This document shows positions 7,680-15,506 of a stretch of 64,000 bases of DNA, one piece after another (the stretch's first letter is position 1; each line of letters starts with the position of its first letter). A program made the translations under genes and the position numbers. This stretch comes from Proteobacteria bacterium SG_bin6 (GTDB taxonomy: Bacteria > Pseudomonadota > Alphaproteobacteria > Sphingomonadales > Sphingomonadaceae), in contig LWDJ01000044.1 of assembly GCA_002083435.1 (NCBI GenBank), positions 1 to 64,000 of the forward strand, read 5' to 3'. The notes beneath the pieces were generated by a model. It ran no database searches. It had not been told where the DNA came from and saw nothing but the letters and a program-made list of their open reading frames with translations.

Positions 7680-7950
7680 AAACGCAGTCCTTGGTGCGAG
7701 CGCTCACTTGCCGGGCCAGGAACGGCTGGGCCAACTGCTCACGAAGCTGATGCATCTGGCGTTGCAACGCGCGGACATGCGCGGCGCGCGCGGCGACTAG
7801 TTCCGCGCGGCCTTCTTCGTCGATCCATCGGCGGATTACTCGGTCGCTCGCGCCATAATGCTGGCCAACGCCGCTCCAGCCAAGCGAGATGAAGGTCGCG
7901 CGGAAATCGGGGGGACGCGGGCGCGGCGGACGATGGGCGGGCTTGGTCAT
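7672..7950 (-). CDS. Small HTH-like phage protein, paralogue C
   Basis: The 92-residue product shares with paralogues A and B the order PPDFxATFISLGW, VGQHYGASDRVIRRWID, GxAELxxARAA. Its C-terminal 35 residues are different: a Gln/Arg-rich amphipathic helix (ALQRQMHQLREQLAQPF). YGASDRVIRRWI looks like the second and third helices of a homeodomain-like HTH. There is no ribosome-binding site. The element-specific motif lies 31 nt upstream of the start at 7981-7992. Confidence 0.75.
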   Translation of the reverse strand: MTKPAHRPPRPRPPDFRATFISLGWSGVGQHYGASDRVIRRWIDEEGRAELVAARAAHVRALQRQMHQLREQLAQPFLARQVSARTKDCVYG

Positions 7951-7980
7951 GCCCGCACGATGCTACTTTCGCGGCCAGAC

Positions 7981-7992
7981 GGTTACCGCCGT
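7981..7992 (-). repeat. Cassette-boundary motif, copy 1 (upstream of paralogue C)
   Basis: On the + strand GGTTACCGCCGT, read leftward as ACGGCGGTAACC, ends 31 nt before the ATG at 7950. The core GTTACCGCCGT is shared with copies at 8324, 8654 and 12420. This copy lacks the terminal TCA seen in the others. Confidence 0.6.
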
Positions 7993-8002
7993 TAGTCTGC
8001 CG

Positions 8003-8293
8003 TCACGCGGGTTGTGCGGTTGATTGGTAGCGCTCGGATCGCCGCGCGTGCCGGGCGTATCCCGACTTCCACCGCGCGTACCCACAATGCTCGGCGCGGG
8101 CGCGGCGCAGTTCCTCGCCGCCGCACTGCTCCACCCATCGGGCGATGCACCGATAATTGGCGCGGTAATGCTCCTCGATTTCCCTCCCCCAGCCCATGCG
8201 GACAAAGGTTTCGGCGAAATCATGCGGGGCGGGTCGATAGGGCCGGATCATGCCCGTGTCCGGGCGGCGAATTCGAGCAGCGGGCGACGGCAT
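8003..8293 (-). CDS. Small HTH-like phage protein, paralogue B
   Basis: The 96-residue product shares PAPHDFAETFVRMGW, EEHYRANYRCIARWVE and GGEELRRARAE with paralogue A, its closest relative, and less with C. The C-terminus carries a near-repeat GYARWKSGYARHARR. A later ATG at 8251 would still keep the conserved part. No ribosome-binding site is clear. Motif copy 2 lies 31 nt before the 8293 start. Nucleic-acid binding is inferred from the HTH-like centre and high charge. Confidence 0.72.
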   Translation of the reverse strand: MPSPAARIRRPDTGMIRPYRPAPHDFAETFVRMGWGREIEEHYRANYRCIARWVEQCGGEELRRARAEHCGYARWKSGYARHARRSERYQSTAQPA

Positions 8294-8323
8294 GGCGCAC
8301 GAATCGCTGTCGAGTGTTTGTCA

Positions 8324-8337
8324 GGTTACCGCCGTCA
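8324..8337 (-). repeat. Cassette-boundary motif, copy 2 (upstream of paralogue B)
   Basis: GGTTACCGCCGTCA on the + strand. Its last three bases are the stop codon (TGA on the minus strand) of the upstream antitoxin-like gene, and the motif ends 31 nt before the start of paralogue B. Confidence 0.65.
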
Positions 8338-8622
8338 ATCGTGCCTTGGGAACTCCGAACAGAACAGCTCGACAGCCTCGCGCAAGTTGGCGATCGCCTC
8401 AACGGCCGTTTCGCCTTGCGTGGTTGAGCCGGTCACGGGGTCGCGCGCGATGAAGCCGCCTTCTTTGGCTTGCTCTATAACAGACGAACGCTGAACGTCA
8501 TCCATCGCGCGCGCGATATGCTCCGGCTCGCCATCTTCCATCGCGGCTTCAAGATACGCCTCCACGGCCTCCGGCGTATTGAGGTAGCGGGCCGGGTCGA
8601 ATGGGGTGAGTTCGGGCGCCAT
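8335..8622 (-). CDS. Antitoxin-like chimera: HigA/COG3636-type N-terminus, HicB-type C-terminus
   Basis: The 95-residue protein begins with FDPARYLNTPEAVEAYLEAAMEDGEPEHIARAMDDV spread over residues 8-43, the signature of COG3636 addiction-module antidotes (FDPAxYLDTPEAIxAYLEEALEDGDP). These normally continue into an HTH. Here that HTH is absent; instead residues 54-90 read GGFIARDPVTGSTTQGETAVEAIANLREAVELF, which resembles the HicB strand-helix module. No RelE- or HicA-like toxin gene is adjacent. Motif copy 3 lies 32 nt before the start. It may be an anti-toxin decoy, a remnant or a new regulator; function unknown. Confidence 0.65.
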   Translation of the reverse strand: MAPELTPFDPARYLNTPEAVEAYLEAAMEDGEPEHIARAMDDVQRSSVIEQAKEGGFIARDPVTGSTTQGETAVEAIANLREAVELFCSEFPRHD

Positions 8623-8653
8623 GTTGCCGGCTGTGCCGGCAGGTGAGGTTACC

Positions 8654-8667
8654 AGTTACCGCCGTCA
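8654..8667 (-). repeat. Cassette-boundary motif, copy 3 (upstream of antitoxin-like gene)
   Basis: AGTTACCGCCGTCA on the + strand, preceded by a partial second unit GGTTACC at 8647-8653. The terminal TCA is the stop codon of the large terminase gene. The motif ends 32 nt before the ATG at 8622. Confidence 0.65.
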
Positions 8668-10122
8668 AAGCGCGCGCGAGAGCGCGTCGGCATAGTCATA
8701 ACCCGTCGAGACAAGATGATCGGTGATCGCATCCACCAGTGGGTCCACCTGGTCGTCATGTGTGCCGTTCGGAAACGCCGCCAGCTCGGCGACCAGATCG
8801 CCGATCCATGGCGCGTTCACCGGCAGCGATACCATGCCCGACGATATCGAGGGCAGCACGTCGAGCGCGCGGGTGTATTTGTCGCTCCGGCCGCGCCGGA
8901 TCGGCACCACCGGCATACGGCCTTCGCCACGGGTAAGCCGCTGAATAAGCCCCGTGCCGCTCACCGCGTCTTCAATCTTGAACGCCACCAAAGGGCCGGA
9001 TCGAGCGTCCGTCTTCGCCACCTCGCGCGCCCATAGCGCCCGTGCCGCACGCTCTAGCTCGGGGGCCTCGAATTTCCCCCGAACCTGGTCCAAGAGATAG
9101 AGCACGCCGTCGCGCCCCATGCCCCAGACCTGGAACACGCTGTAATCGTTCCGCTCGCCGGTCTTTTGCGCCGTATCGGCGTAGATCACGCGTCGGCGCA
9201 GATCGAGGCTGGCGCCGTGGGCGTGCTTGCGGAAATCCTCGAGCCGAAACAGGTTGCCCCCGGCGACGATGGGCGACTGTTGGTAGAGCGCCTCCCACCC
9301 TACGGGGTCCATTTGTTCTTTCATCTTTAGCAGGAAATCGAGGCTCTTGAGCTGGGGAAACAGCGGCTCGCCTTCACGGCGGTGCTCACTATCCTCGGTC
9401 GCGATGGCGGGATAGCTCACCACCTTTACCGACTTGTCGCGCTCGATCAGCCGGCCGGCGAGGTCGTCCACGTGCCAGCGTGTCAGGATCATCAGCAATC
9501 CGGCATCGTCGGCGAATCGGGTCGCGAAGTCGTCCGTGAACCAATCCCAGATGCGATCGCGGACCGTCTGCGAATTGGCTTCCTCGCGGCCCTTCACCGG
9601 GTCGTCGATCACGCCTAAGTCCAAGCTCTCGCCGGTGACGGAACCGCGCACGGTGGTATTGCGGAAATAGCCCTGCCGCTTCGCGAACTCGATCAACTGC
9701 CGGTTGAGCACCGGCCCGCCCGTGCCATTGGTGGGGCCATCGCCGACGACTAGCTCGGGGAACGTGCGGCGGTAGCGCTCGCTCGCGAACATGCGCTGGA
9801 GCTTGCCGTTGGTGCGCTCGCCGAGCCGTTCCGAGAAGCTGGCGAAGATGGTTTTGCGATCCGGGTTCTTGCCCGATGCCCAGGCGATGAAATCCGTGAT
9901 CGTTTCGGACTTGCCATGTTGCGGCGGCGCCTGGACGATCAGCCTGGGACGGCGGCCAGCAACCAGATCATCATGAAATTGCTGGAGATGGTGCGCCAGG
10001 TCGCGTTGCCACCACCCTTTCTTCATCTTCGGGTTCATGCGCTGGCGGAAGGCCCAGAAACTCGCCCGCGCCTCCTCGATCGCCAGCGCTTCCAGCACGT
10101 CCAGATCGGCGGCGCTGGTCAA
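8665..10122 (-). CDS. Large terminase subunit (TerL)
   Basis: The 485-residue protein is full length. The ATPase domain has Walker A APPQHGKSE (65-73) and Walker B LDLGVIDD (167-174). The RNase-H-like nuclease domain has YADTAQ with D316 and a late acidic motif HDDQVDPLVDAI. The enzyme pumps DNA into procapsids and cuts concatemers. It starts with TTG in a TTGA overlap with the small subunit gene. In most phages portal and capsid genes follow; here three small cassettes follow instead. Confidence 0.93.
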   Translation of the reverse strand: MTSAADLDVLEALAIEEARASFWAFRQRMNPKMKKGWWQRDLAHHLQQFHDDLVAGRRPRLIVQAPPQHGKSETITDFIAWASGKNPDRKTIFASFSERLGERTNGKLQRMFASERYRRTFPELVVGDGPTNGTGGPVLNRQLIEFAKRQGYFRNTTVRGSVTGESLDLGVIDDPVKGREEANSQTVRDRIWDWFTDDFATRFADDAGLLMILTRWHVDDLAGRLIERDKSVKVVSYPAIATEDSEHRREGEPLFPQLKSLDFLLKMKEQMDPVGWEALYQQSPIVAGGNLFRLEDFRKHAHGASLDLRRRVIYADTAQKTGERNDYSVFQVWGMGRDGVLYLLDQVRGKFEAPELERAARALWAREVAKTDARSGPLVAFKIEDAVSGTGLIQRLTRGEGRMPVVPIRRGRSDKYTRALDVLPSISSGMVSLPVNAPWIGDLVAELAAFPNGTHDDQVDPLVDAITDHLVSTGYDYADALSRAL

Positions 10123-10595
10123 GGCTCGTAAACCTGAGTTGGGAGCCCGCGACGCTCGGCCTCGGCAATCGCCTCATCGCGGCTCATCGGATAGTGGCCA
10201 ACGCGTCCGGTGTGTTCCGTGGTGGACACGTCGCGCCAATCTTCCGGCGCCTGGTTCTTCAAGCCGAACTGCACGGCCGACGACGCGCCGGGGCCGCCAC
10301 CGCCCTGGGCGATTTCGCGGAGCCGCTTCTCCCACCAAGTGCTAGCCTTGGCCTTCCCGATCGCCACCGCTTGGGCGAATTCAGGGTGCTCGCGCTGCCA
10401 ATTGGTGATCGTCGAGCGGCAGACCCCAATTTCTCCAGCGAAGGACGCGATCGAGAACCCTTCCGCCATGTGCTCGATCACTTCATTGCAGTAGGTCGCG
10501 CGATATAGGGATGGGCGGTGCGCCGGCAGCCGATCGGCTTGGGCCACCAGCGCACCGCCCGCCGCGCGAGGAGCGTCGCGCGGATCGGTGATCAA
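10119..10595 (-). CDS. Small terminase subunit (TerS)
   Basis: The 158-residue protein has an HTH (YCNEVIEHMAEGFSIASFAGEIGVCRSTITNW) at about 35-67, followed by HPEFAQAVAIGKAKASTWWEKRL, then ASSAVQFGLKNQAPEDWRD, the usual text of this terminase small-subunit group. It recognises the packaging site and loads DNA on TerL, encoded immediately downstream. The start codon is TTG in a TTGA overlap with the upstream stop. Confidence 0.85.
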   Translation of the reverse strand: MITDPRDAPRAAGGALVAQADRLPAHRPSLYRATYCNEVIEHMAEGFSIASFAGEIGVCRSTITNWQREHPEFAQAVAIGKAKASTWWEKRLREIAQGGGGPGASSAVQFGLKNQAPEDWRDVSTTEHTGRVGHYPMSRDEAIAEAERRGLPTQVYEP

Positions 10596-11782
10596 GGCTC
10601 ACCCATCGCGGCGAGCAGCTCTTTGGCGCTCAGCTTGGAAAGGGCCTCGATATCGACGCCGCCGCGCACCTCGGCGGGCGCCGGTGCAGCCGCGACAGGC
10701 TCGGGCACCGCCGCCTCGGCGGCAGGGGCAACGGGGCCTAGGCACTCCACGATGCGGCCGGCGCGGCGCGCATCCTCGGCCTGGGCCTCGGTCATCTCCA
10801 CCTCGATCGGACGGCTGCCGACTTGGGCCGGGCCTGCCACGGTCATCAACCCGCCGGAATATCCGTCGCGCCCGACGCTCACGCGGTAACGCTGGACCTC
10901 CGGCGGCGCTTCGGTAATCGTGAGATTGAACCGCGTTGCGAGTTCGGTGAGGCGGGCACGGTCAAGCTCCAGCGTCGCTTCTTCGGCACCGAGCCACCGC
11001 TGCCCTCCACGAACCGGGATCGGGCCGACGTTGGTGCCGGGGTAGCGGTTCACGCGGACCCGGAAGCGGCCGTGGCGGGCATCCTCTGCGGCCTTGCGGG
11101 CGGCGACGGCCTCGGGCGACCGGGCGGCGCGGGTGGCGAGGAGCCGCTTGTGCTCGGCTTCCGCCGCCTGCGCCATCGCGGCATGAAAGCGATCGACCGG
11201 CCAAAGGTCACCAGGCTCGGCGAAGCGGGGGATGGTCATCTTGACCAGGCGCTTGACCGGCGAGGCGCCCCGCCAGCAGAGGTTGCCACCATAGCCGCGC
11301 GCCAGCATCTCGGCATCGATCAGCGCCTCGGCTCCGTTCGGGCGGGCGGCGTTGATCGCGGGCAGCTGGGCGGCGTTGGCTTCGAGGCGCGCCAAGAAGG
11401 CCGCGAACGCCTCAAGGGTAGGCGCCCACTTGTCGCGCAGCTCGGCGGCTAAGGCGTCGCGCTCGGCCTTGGCCGCGTCATAAGAGGCGCGCTTGGCCGC
11501 CTTGCCCTCGTCCGCGACGATCGCCGCGACCTTTGCCTCGGCGGCGGTGATCCAGGCACGGTGCCGCTCGCGATCGAAGTCGATTTCGCGCACCGCGTCA
11601 CGGGCAGCGCGGGCTTCATCAAGCGGCACCGTGATATCGACGGCCCGTGCCCGGTATCGGGCCTCCTCGGCGTCGAGCGCGACGATCGCGGCTTGGGTCT
11701 CGGCGATGGTGGCGCGGATATCCGCAAGGCGGCCGGATGGCCCCAGTAACTCATGCTGGCGCTTTTCGAGTGGTTTAGCCAT
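10592..11782 (-). CDS. Unknown element protein with N-terminal coiled coil (396 aa)
   Basis: I chose the ATG at 11782 because GGAGGG precedes it; an upstream TTG at 11797 is possible. Residues 1-135 form a charged Ala/Glu/Arg-rich coiled coil. The middle (about 140-330) is globular, with ARGYGGNLCWRGASPVKRL and VRVNRYPGTNVGPIPVRGG. A Pro/Ala linker then leads to a short end helix (DIEALSKLSAKELLAAMG), reminiscent of scaffold or recruitment tails. It lies directly before TerS. I do not recognise the family; a divergent structural, scaffold or capsid-diverting role is possible but unsupported. Confidence 0.6.
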   Translation of the reverse strand: MAKPLEKRQHELLGPSGRLADIRATIAETQAAIVALDAEEARYRARAVDITVPLDEARAARDAVREIDFDRERHRAWITAAEAKVAAIVADEGKAAKRASYDAAKAERDALAAELRDKWAPTLEAFAAFLARLEANAAQLPAINAARPNGAEALIDAEMLARGYGGNLCWRGASPVKRLVKMTIPRFAEPGDLWPVDRFHAAMAQAAEAEHKRLLATRAARSPEAVAARKAAEDARHGRFRVRVNRYPGTNVGPIPVRGGQRWLGAEEATLELDRARLTELATRFNLTITEAPPEVQRYRVSVGRDGYSGGLMTVAGPAQVGSRPIEVEMTEAQAEDARRAGRIVECLGPVAPAAEAAVPEPVAAAPAPAEVRGGVDIEALSKLSAKELLAAMGEP

Positions 11783-11793
11783 GGAGCCCTCCG

Positions 11794-12342
11794 TCAATAA
11801 CGCGAGCTGCGCGCAAGGTCGCGCATCTGCTGGGGCGTGAGCGAAGCACCGGGGCGACCATCGTTCAGGCTCGCCGAGGCGCCGCCTGGGGCGCTGGGGG
11901 CATGGCCCGATGAAAGCGCGGCGTCTCGCACCGCCCGCGCCGCTGCCATGTGCTGAGCGCCGCCCGCTAGGGCATCGCGGCGCATCCGGCTCGCGCTCGA
12001 CTTGGCGAGCAGCACCTCACTATCGGCATAGTGTCCGGCACCCCCGGCGCCAGCCTTGGCGCTGATGAACTTCCGCGCGACGGTGGCGGCGGTTTCTTCG
12101 AGCTTGGCTTGCTCCATCCCGGCGAGCATCTGCTCAACGCTGGTACCCTCGGCCTTCGCCATCTCGGCGAACGTCTGGCGCAAGGCTTCGTCGATCGAGG
12201 CGGGCTGGCCCTTCGCGTCGAGAATGTAGGAGGTGCCCGGTGCGGGCTTGCCGTCCATTACCAGGGACGGGACATGAAGGCGCTCGCCATCTTCCAAGAT
12301 GCCGCTGCGGCGATCGGTGGGCGTGGGGCCGTGATAGTCCAT
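11794..12342 (-). CDS. Unknown element protein (182 aa)
   Basis: The ATG at 12342 has AAAGGAACG upstream and is preferred over the in-frame start at 12375. The protein is hydrophilic, with an N-terminal beta-like part (DGERLHVPSLVMDGKPAPGTSYILD), a helical middle (IDEALRQTFAEMAKAEGTSVEQMLAGMEQAK) and a low-complexity Ser/Ala/Gly end. It opens the packaging gene run. Motif copy 4 lies 78 nt upstream. Function not recognised. Confidence 0.6.
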   Translation of the reverse strand: MDYHGPTPTDRRSGILEDGERLHVPSLVMDGKPAPGTSYILDAKGQPASIDEALRQTFAEMAKAEGTSVEQMLAGMEQAKLEETAATVARKFISAKAGAGGAGHYADSEVLLAKSSASRMRRDALAGGAQHMAAARAVRDAALSSGHAPSAPGGASASLNDGRPGASLTPQQMRDLARSSRY

Positions 12343-12419
12343 ATCGTTCCTTTCTGGACGCCGGGCGACAATCACGCGGCGGTGGTGGACGGGCTCACGG
12401 TAGGGGGTGGGGCGGGCGA

Positions 12420-12433
12420 GGTTACCGCCGTCA
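12420..12433 (-). repeat. Cassette-boundary motif, copy 4
   Basis: GGTTACCGCCGTCA, identical over 14 bp to copy 2. It sits in the long gap between the helicase gene and the packaging block, 78 nt before the ATG at 12342. Unlike copies 2 and 3 it does not contain the stop codon of an upstream gene, so the motif is not simply a coding remnant. Confidence 0.6.
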
Positions 12434-12702
12434 TGCGGCCCGATTTTAGCTTGCCGTGTGGGAACGAGCGTGGGCTCTGGGCTCGATGACTCGATGCGTT
12501 GTGATTGTTTACCAGCGCCTTAGCCAATGGTGTGGGCTCTTGGGATAGGACCATTACTGCCTGGCTGGGCGCCAGATCGCCCACCGATCGCCTGGCAAAG
12601 GCGGCCTGGGTTTCGGGGAGCGCGCGCGTGAAGTCGCCGCAAGCGCCGCAATCGCCTTCCCCTCACGTCGTCGCTGCCAAAAAGTCAGACGCGGGGACCA
12701 AG
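12434..12702. other. Non-coding stretch between helicase and packaging genes
   Basis: I see no convincing gene, RNA or terminator here. Together with the adjacent iteron-like array it forms the longest gap in the element, about 390 bp. A promoter for the packaging block is expected in it, but no clear -35/-10 pair was found. Confidence 0.4.
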
Positions 12703-12829
12703 GTTGCGGGGTTTGCGGGGTTCGGCGGGGTTGGTTTCAGCCAGCCCCCCGGATTTAGCAGAGAACGACTTGCGAATTCGCGCGCGTAGGTTGGGACAAA
12801 TACCGCAAAACCCCGCAAACCCCGCAAAT
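12703..12829. repeat. Inverted iteron-like array, candidate replication origin
   Basis: The left arm (12703-12732) holds three units of the type TTGCGGGGT (the third is TCGGCGGGGT). The right arm (12801-12829) holds the same units in inverted order (CCGCAAAACCCCGCAAAC...). The arms are about 70 bp apart and flank a less GC-rich stretch containing GCGAATTCGCG. It sits just after the helicase stop codon. Directly repeated short units beside primase and helicase genes are typical of phage and satellite origins; a long hairpin terminator is the main alternative. Confidence 0.5.
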
Positions 12830-14376
12830 CACGACTGGCGCATCACTCGCCATACCTGGACCTTCGAGTGGGTATCCTCGGCGCCGATCAGCTTGAATCC
12901 CCCGACGATGCGTCCGTTGTGCCGACCGAGGAACTTGCCCAGCCGCCTTGCATCAATGCCGCCGGTGCGGCCTTCGGCAACCTCGATCAGCGCTTCGTAA
13001 AAGGCGGAGTGGCACCGGTTGCCCATGGGATCGAGTTGCTCGGCGTCCCGCTTCAGTTCGCTGGACTTTCGCGGTGAGGAACCGATTGCGGCGTGCCAAG
13101 CGTCGAGCATAGGGCCGAGCGCGCTTGTGATCGGATCATCGGCGCGGGCCTTTTCCATTGTCTCGATCGGATCAGCATAACCGAGCCATACAAGTGCCGA
13201 ACGGACAAAGCGGCTCCATTGCTCGAATGACGCCAGAGGCTTTAGCTCGCCCGGATAGTCGGCGGCGGCATAGGCGCGTGAAACGGTGAGAGCAGCGGCG
13301 ACGTAGCGACCTCGATCAGCGAGCACGGCGTCCAGCGGGTTGCTGCGGAAGGTGCGCAGCTCGGGGCGCTCCATGTCGGCGTCGAGCGAACAGACGACAA
13401 CGCGGCGTGTCATGTCGGCGACGAGATGGACGTTGTTGCCGGTCGCGAAGGTCGTCGCTCGGCTGGCGATCTTGACCAGCTGCGATGCCCCAAGCGGTCG
13501 AACCGCGACGACCGGACGCTCGATCATTTGGCACAACTGGTCGCCGCCAAGATCGCCATTCACGTTGTCGATTGAGACGATGGGTTGCCCTGCCAGCAGC
13601 GCGGCGCCCAACCGTTTCTCGGTCTCTTCCTCGGTCTTGCCGGCGCTGATGACGGGCGCTCGTTCGCCGGTGGCGATCGCCGAGCAGAGGTCGATGATAT
13701 AGCTTTTGCCGCTCCCCGGCGTCGGTGCCGTGGTCACGTGCATCGGCGCAACGTCCATCGCGCCACGCACCACGGGTGTAATCAGGCCGGAAAGGGCAAC
13801 CGAGCGGCTGGCGGCATCCACGAAAGGAAACTCGTCAAGCAAGGCGTCAAGTAGCTTGATCGCCGCCAGCGCATCCGCGCGGCTGGGCCTGACAGAGATT
13901 CTCGGCAGCGTCGGCGGATCGACCAGCAGCAGTTGGGTGCGATCGTCATAGCCCGGCTCTGCCAAGATAGTGCCATCGGGGCGCAGCGTCGGCGTGGTGA
14001 TCACCCCAGCTAAGGGCCGAAACCGCCACTCCCCTTCCCGAGACAGAAGAATCGAAGCGACTTGCGCGGGTGGGTCGGTCGCCACCCATCCCTTAGCCCG
14101 GACGTTCCACTTCTCCCATTCGGCGGAGCGGGAAAGATGATCGACAAGCGTATTCACGCCGACAGGCTTGAGCCGGGCAATCCTGGTCTTGCGGCCATGC
14201 GCTGCCGGCACTTCGTCGAGCACCGGCTGCACCAGGCCGCCACGCGCGTAGAACGGCGCATCCGCGTCGATCAGCGCCGCCTCGGCCTCGGTAGCGAGGT
14301 TGTGAAGCTCCCCGGCCTTCACTCTGATAGCGGGCCTCGCTTTGGCGGCTGCGGGCATTTGAACAACCTTGCTCAC
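12829..14376 (-). CDS. AAA+ replicative helicase-like protein
   Basis: The product has 515 residues. Residues 218-225 are the Walker A loop (TPGSGKS), 266-271 the Walker B-like strand ending in IDN, and FATGNNVHL is a sensor-1-like motif followed by RRVV, a possible arginine finger. The N-terminal 200 residues resemble the pre-helicase region of phage and plasmid replication proteins and DUF927-like ATPases. The start is GTG in a GTGA overlap with the primase stop, so the two proteins are made together and probably act as a primase-helicase pair. Confidence 0.75.
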   Translation of the reverse strand: MSKVVQMPAAAKARPAIRVKAGELHNLATEAEAALIDADAPFYARGGLVQPVLDEVPAAHGRKTRIARLKPVGVNTLVDHLSRSAEWEKWNVRAKGWVATDPPAQVASILLSREGEWRFRPLAGVITTPTLRPDGTILAEPGYDDRTQLLLVDPPTLPRISVRPSRADALAAIKLLDALLDEFPFVDAASRSVALSGLITPVVRGAMDVAPMHVTTAPTPGSGKSYIIDLCSAIATGERAPVISAGKTEEETEKRLGAALLAGQPIVSIDNVNGDLGGDQLCQMIERPVVAVRPLGASQLVKIASRATTFATGNNVHLVADMTRRVVVCSLDADMERPELRTFRSNPLDAVLADRGRYVAAALTVSRAYAAADYPGELKPLASFEQWSRFVRSALVWLGYADPIETMEKARADDPITSALGPMLDAWHAAIGSSPRKSSELKRDAEQLDPMGNRCHSAFYEALIEVAEGRTGGIDARRLGKFLGRHNGRIVGGFKLIGAEDTHSKVQVWRVMRQS

Positions 14377-15506
14377 GCTGCCCTCTCCCCCGCCGCCAGC
14401 ACATCGGCCCAGTCGGCGCCCGGCTCGCTCGGTATCTTCACCTCAACCTCCAGCCCGAACCGAGCCGCGAGCCGATGGGCGAGCGCATAAGCCGCCGCCG
14501 CGCCGCCGAACTTGGGATCGTTGTCGCCGAACACGGTTACACGCCGGACGCCCTCGGGAGGCCGCCACTTCGCGAGCACGGTGGCATTCATCGCGGACCA
14601 AGTGGGGACGCCAAAGAGCACCCAAGCCGCAAGCGCCGTCTCGATGCCTTCGGCAATGCCTAAGTGCTCCGCGATCGGGTGCAGACGGATAGCCGCACCC
14701 TCGGCGATCGGGCCGGGCATCGTTGCCCGAGGCTCGGCGATATCGGCCTTCCCGCGTGGCCCCAAGAACGTTCGGTGAAGCGACGCGGGCCTGCCATCTA
14801 TGCCGGCGATCATCGCGACCATTGCCGGGTGCTCACCGCCGCCAGGTGCCCGCGCGGATGGCGTGAAGCGCAAAACCGGGGCCGTAGGCAGCGCAAGGCC
14901 GCGACTGGCCAGGTAGCGCCCCGCCAGATCATCGGGCGTCACCGGGCGGCCTGAGCGCCAGAGCTGGTTGAGCAGCTCGGCCCGTTTGGTTTCGTCGAGT
15001 GCCGGCTTGGGGGCGACGAACGGCACATTGCCCACGATCCGGTCAACCTCGGCGGCGGCCGTCTTGAAGTCCCACCCCTGGAGCTTTTGCAACAGGTCGA
15101 GCCCCGTGCCGGGTCCGCACCCTGAGCAAAAATAGGTGCCCCGGCCCTCCTTGTCATCGAATCGGAACCGGTCGCGCCCGCCACAAAGCGGGCACGGGCC
15201 ATGCCGGCCGGTGAGGAACGATTGCCCAACGCCAAGCTCGGCCAGGATACCACGCCACCGCCCCTTGGCCGCATCCGCCGTGCGAGGCCGACTAGCGCCC
15301 ATTGTCGCCCTCCCCGCGCGCCGCTGGCGCTCGGCGGACAGGCGTTGCTCGGCTTCATGAAGCGCCAAACCGCGATGGGTCGCGACCAGCTTGGCCGGGG
15401 TCAGCTCAGCGAGGGCGGCGTCCGTGCACGTCGCGAGGAGCATAGCGAGCCGAGCTTGAGCGGCCGCGCGCGTCTCGCCCTTGGGCGCGAAGTGGTGACG
15501 CCTCAT
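14373..15506 (-). CDS. Phage primase with zinc ribbon and Toprim domain
   Basis: The product has 377 residues from the ATG at 15506, in an ATGA overlap with the upstream stop. The zinc ribbon is C105, C108, C127, C130 (CPLCGG...YFCSGC). The Toprim domain has E286 in AEGIE and D328/D330 in FGDND. The pattern is that of P4-alpha-like and DUF7146-type primases encoded apart from their helicase. It would make primers at the element's own origin, with the helicase gene next. Confidence 0.85.
   Translation of the reverse strand: MRRHHFAPKGETRAAAQARLAMLLATCTDAALAELTPAKLVATHRGLALHEAEQRLSAERQRRAGRATMGASRPRTADAAKGRWRGILAELGVGQSFLTGRHGPCPLCGGRDRFRFDDKEGRGTYFCSGCGPGTGLDLLQKLQGWDFKTAAAEVDRIVGNVPFVAPKPALDETKRAELLNQLWRSGRPVTPDDLAGRYLASRGLALPTAPVLRFTPSARAPGGGEHPAMVAMIAGIDGRPASLHRTFLGPRGKADIAEPRATMPGPIAEGAAIRLHPIAEHLGIAEGIETALAAWVLFGVPTWSAMNATVLAKWRPPEGVRRVTVFGDNDPKFGGAAAAYALAHRLAARFGLEVEVKIPSEPGADWADVLAAGERAA

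Noticed and set aside
10592..12342. Calling the two unknowns before TerS capsid or scaffold proteins
   Set aside because: Position and a coiled coil are suggestive, but no sequence feature of capsid, portal or protease proteins is visible, so function is left open.
12372..12789. Small open frames on both strands in the gap between helicase and packaging genes
   Set aside because: No ribosome site, biased low-complexity composition, and overlap with the repeat motif and iteron-like array.
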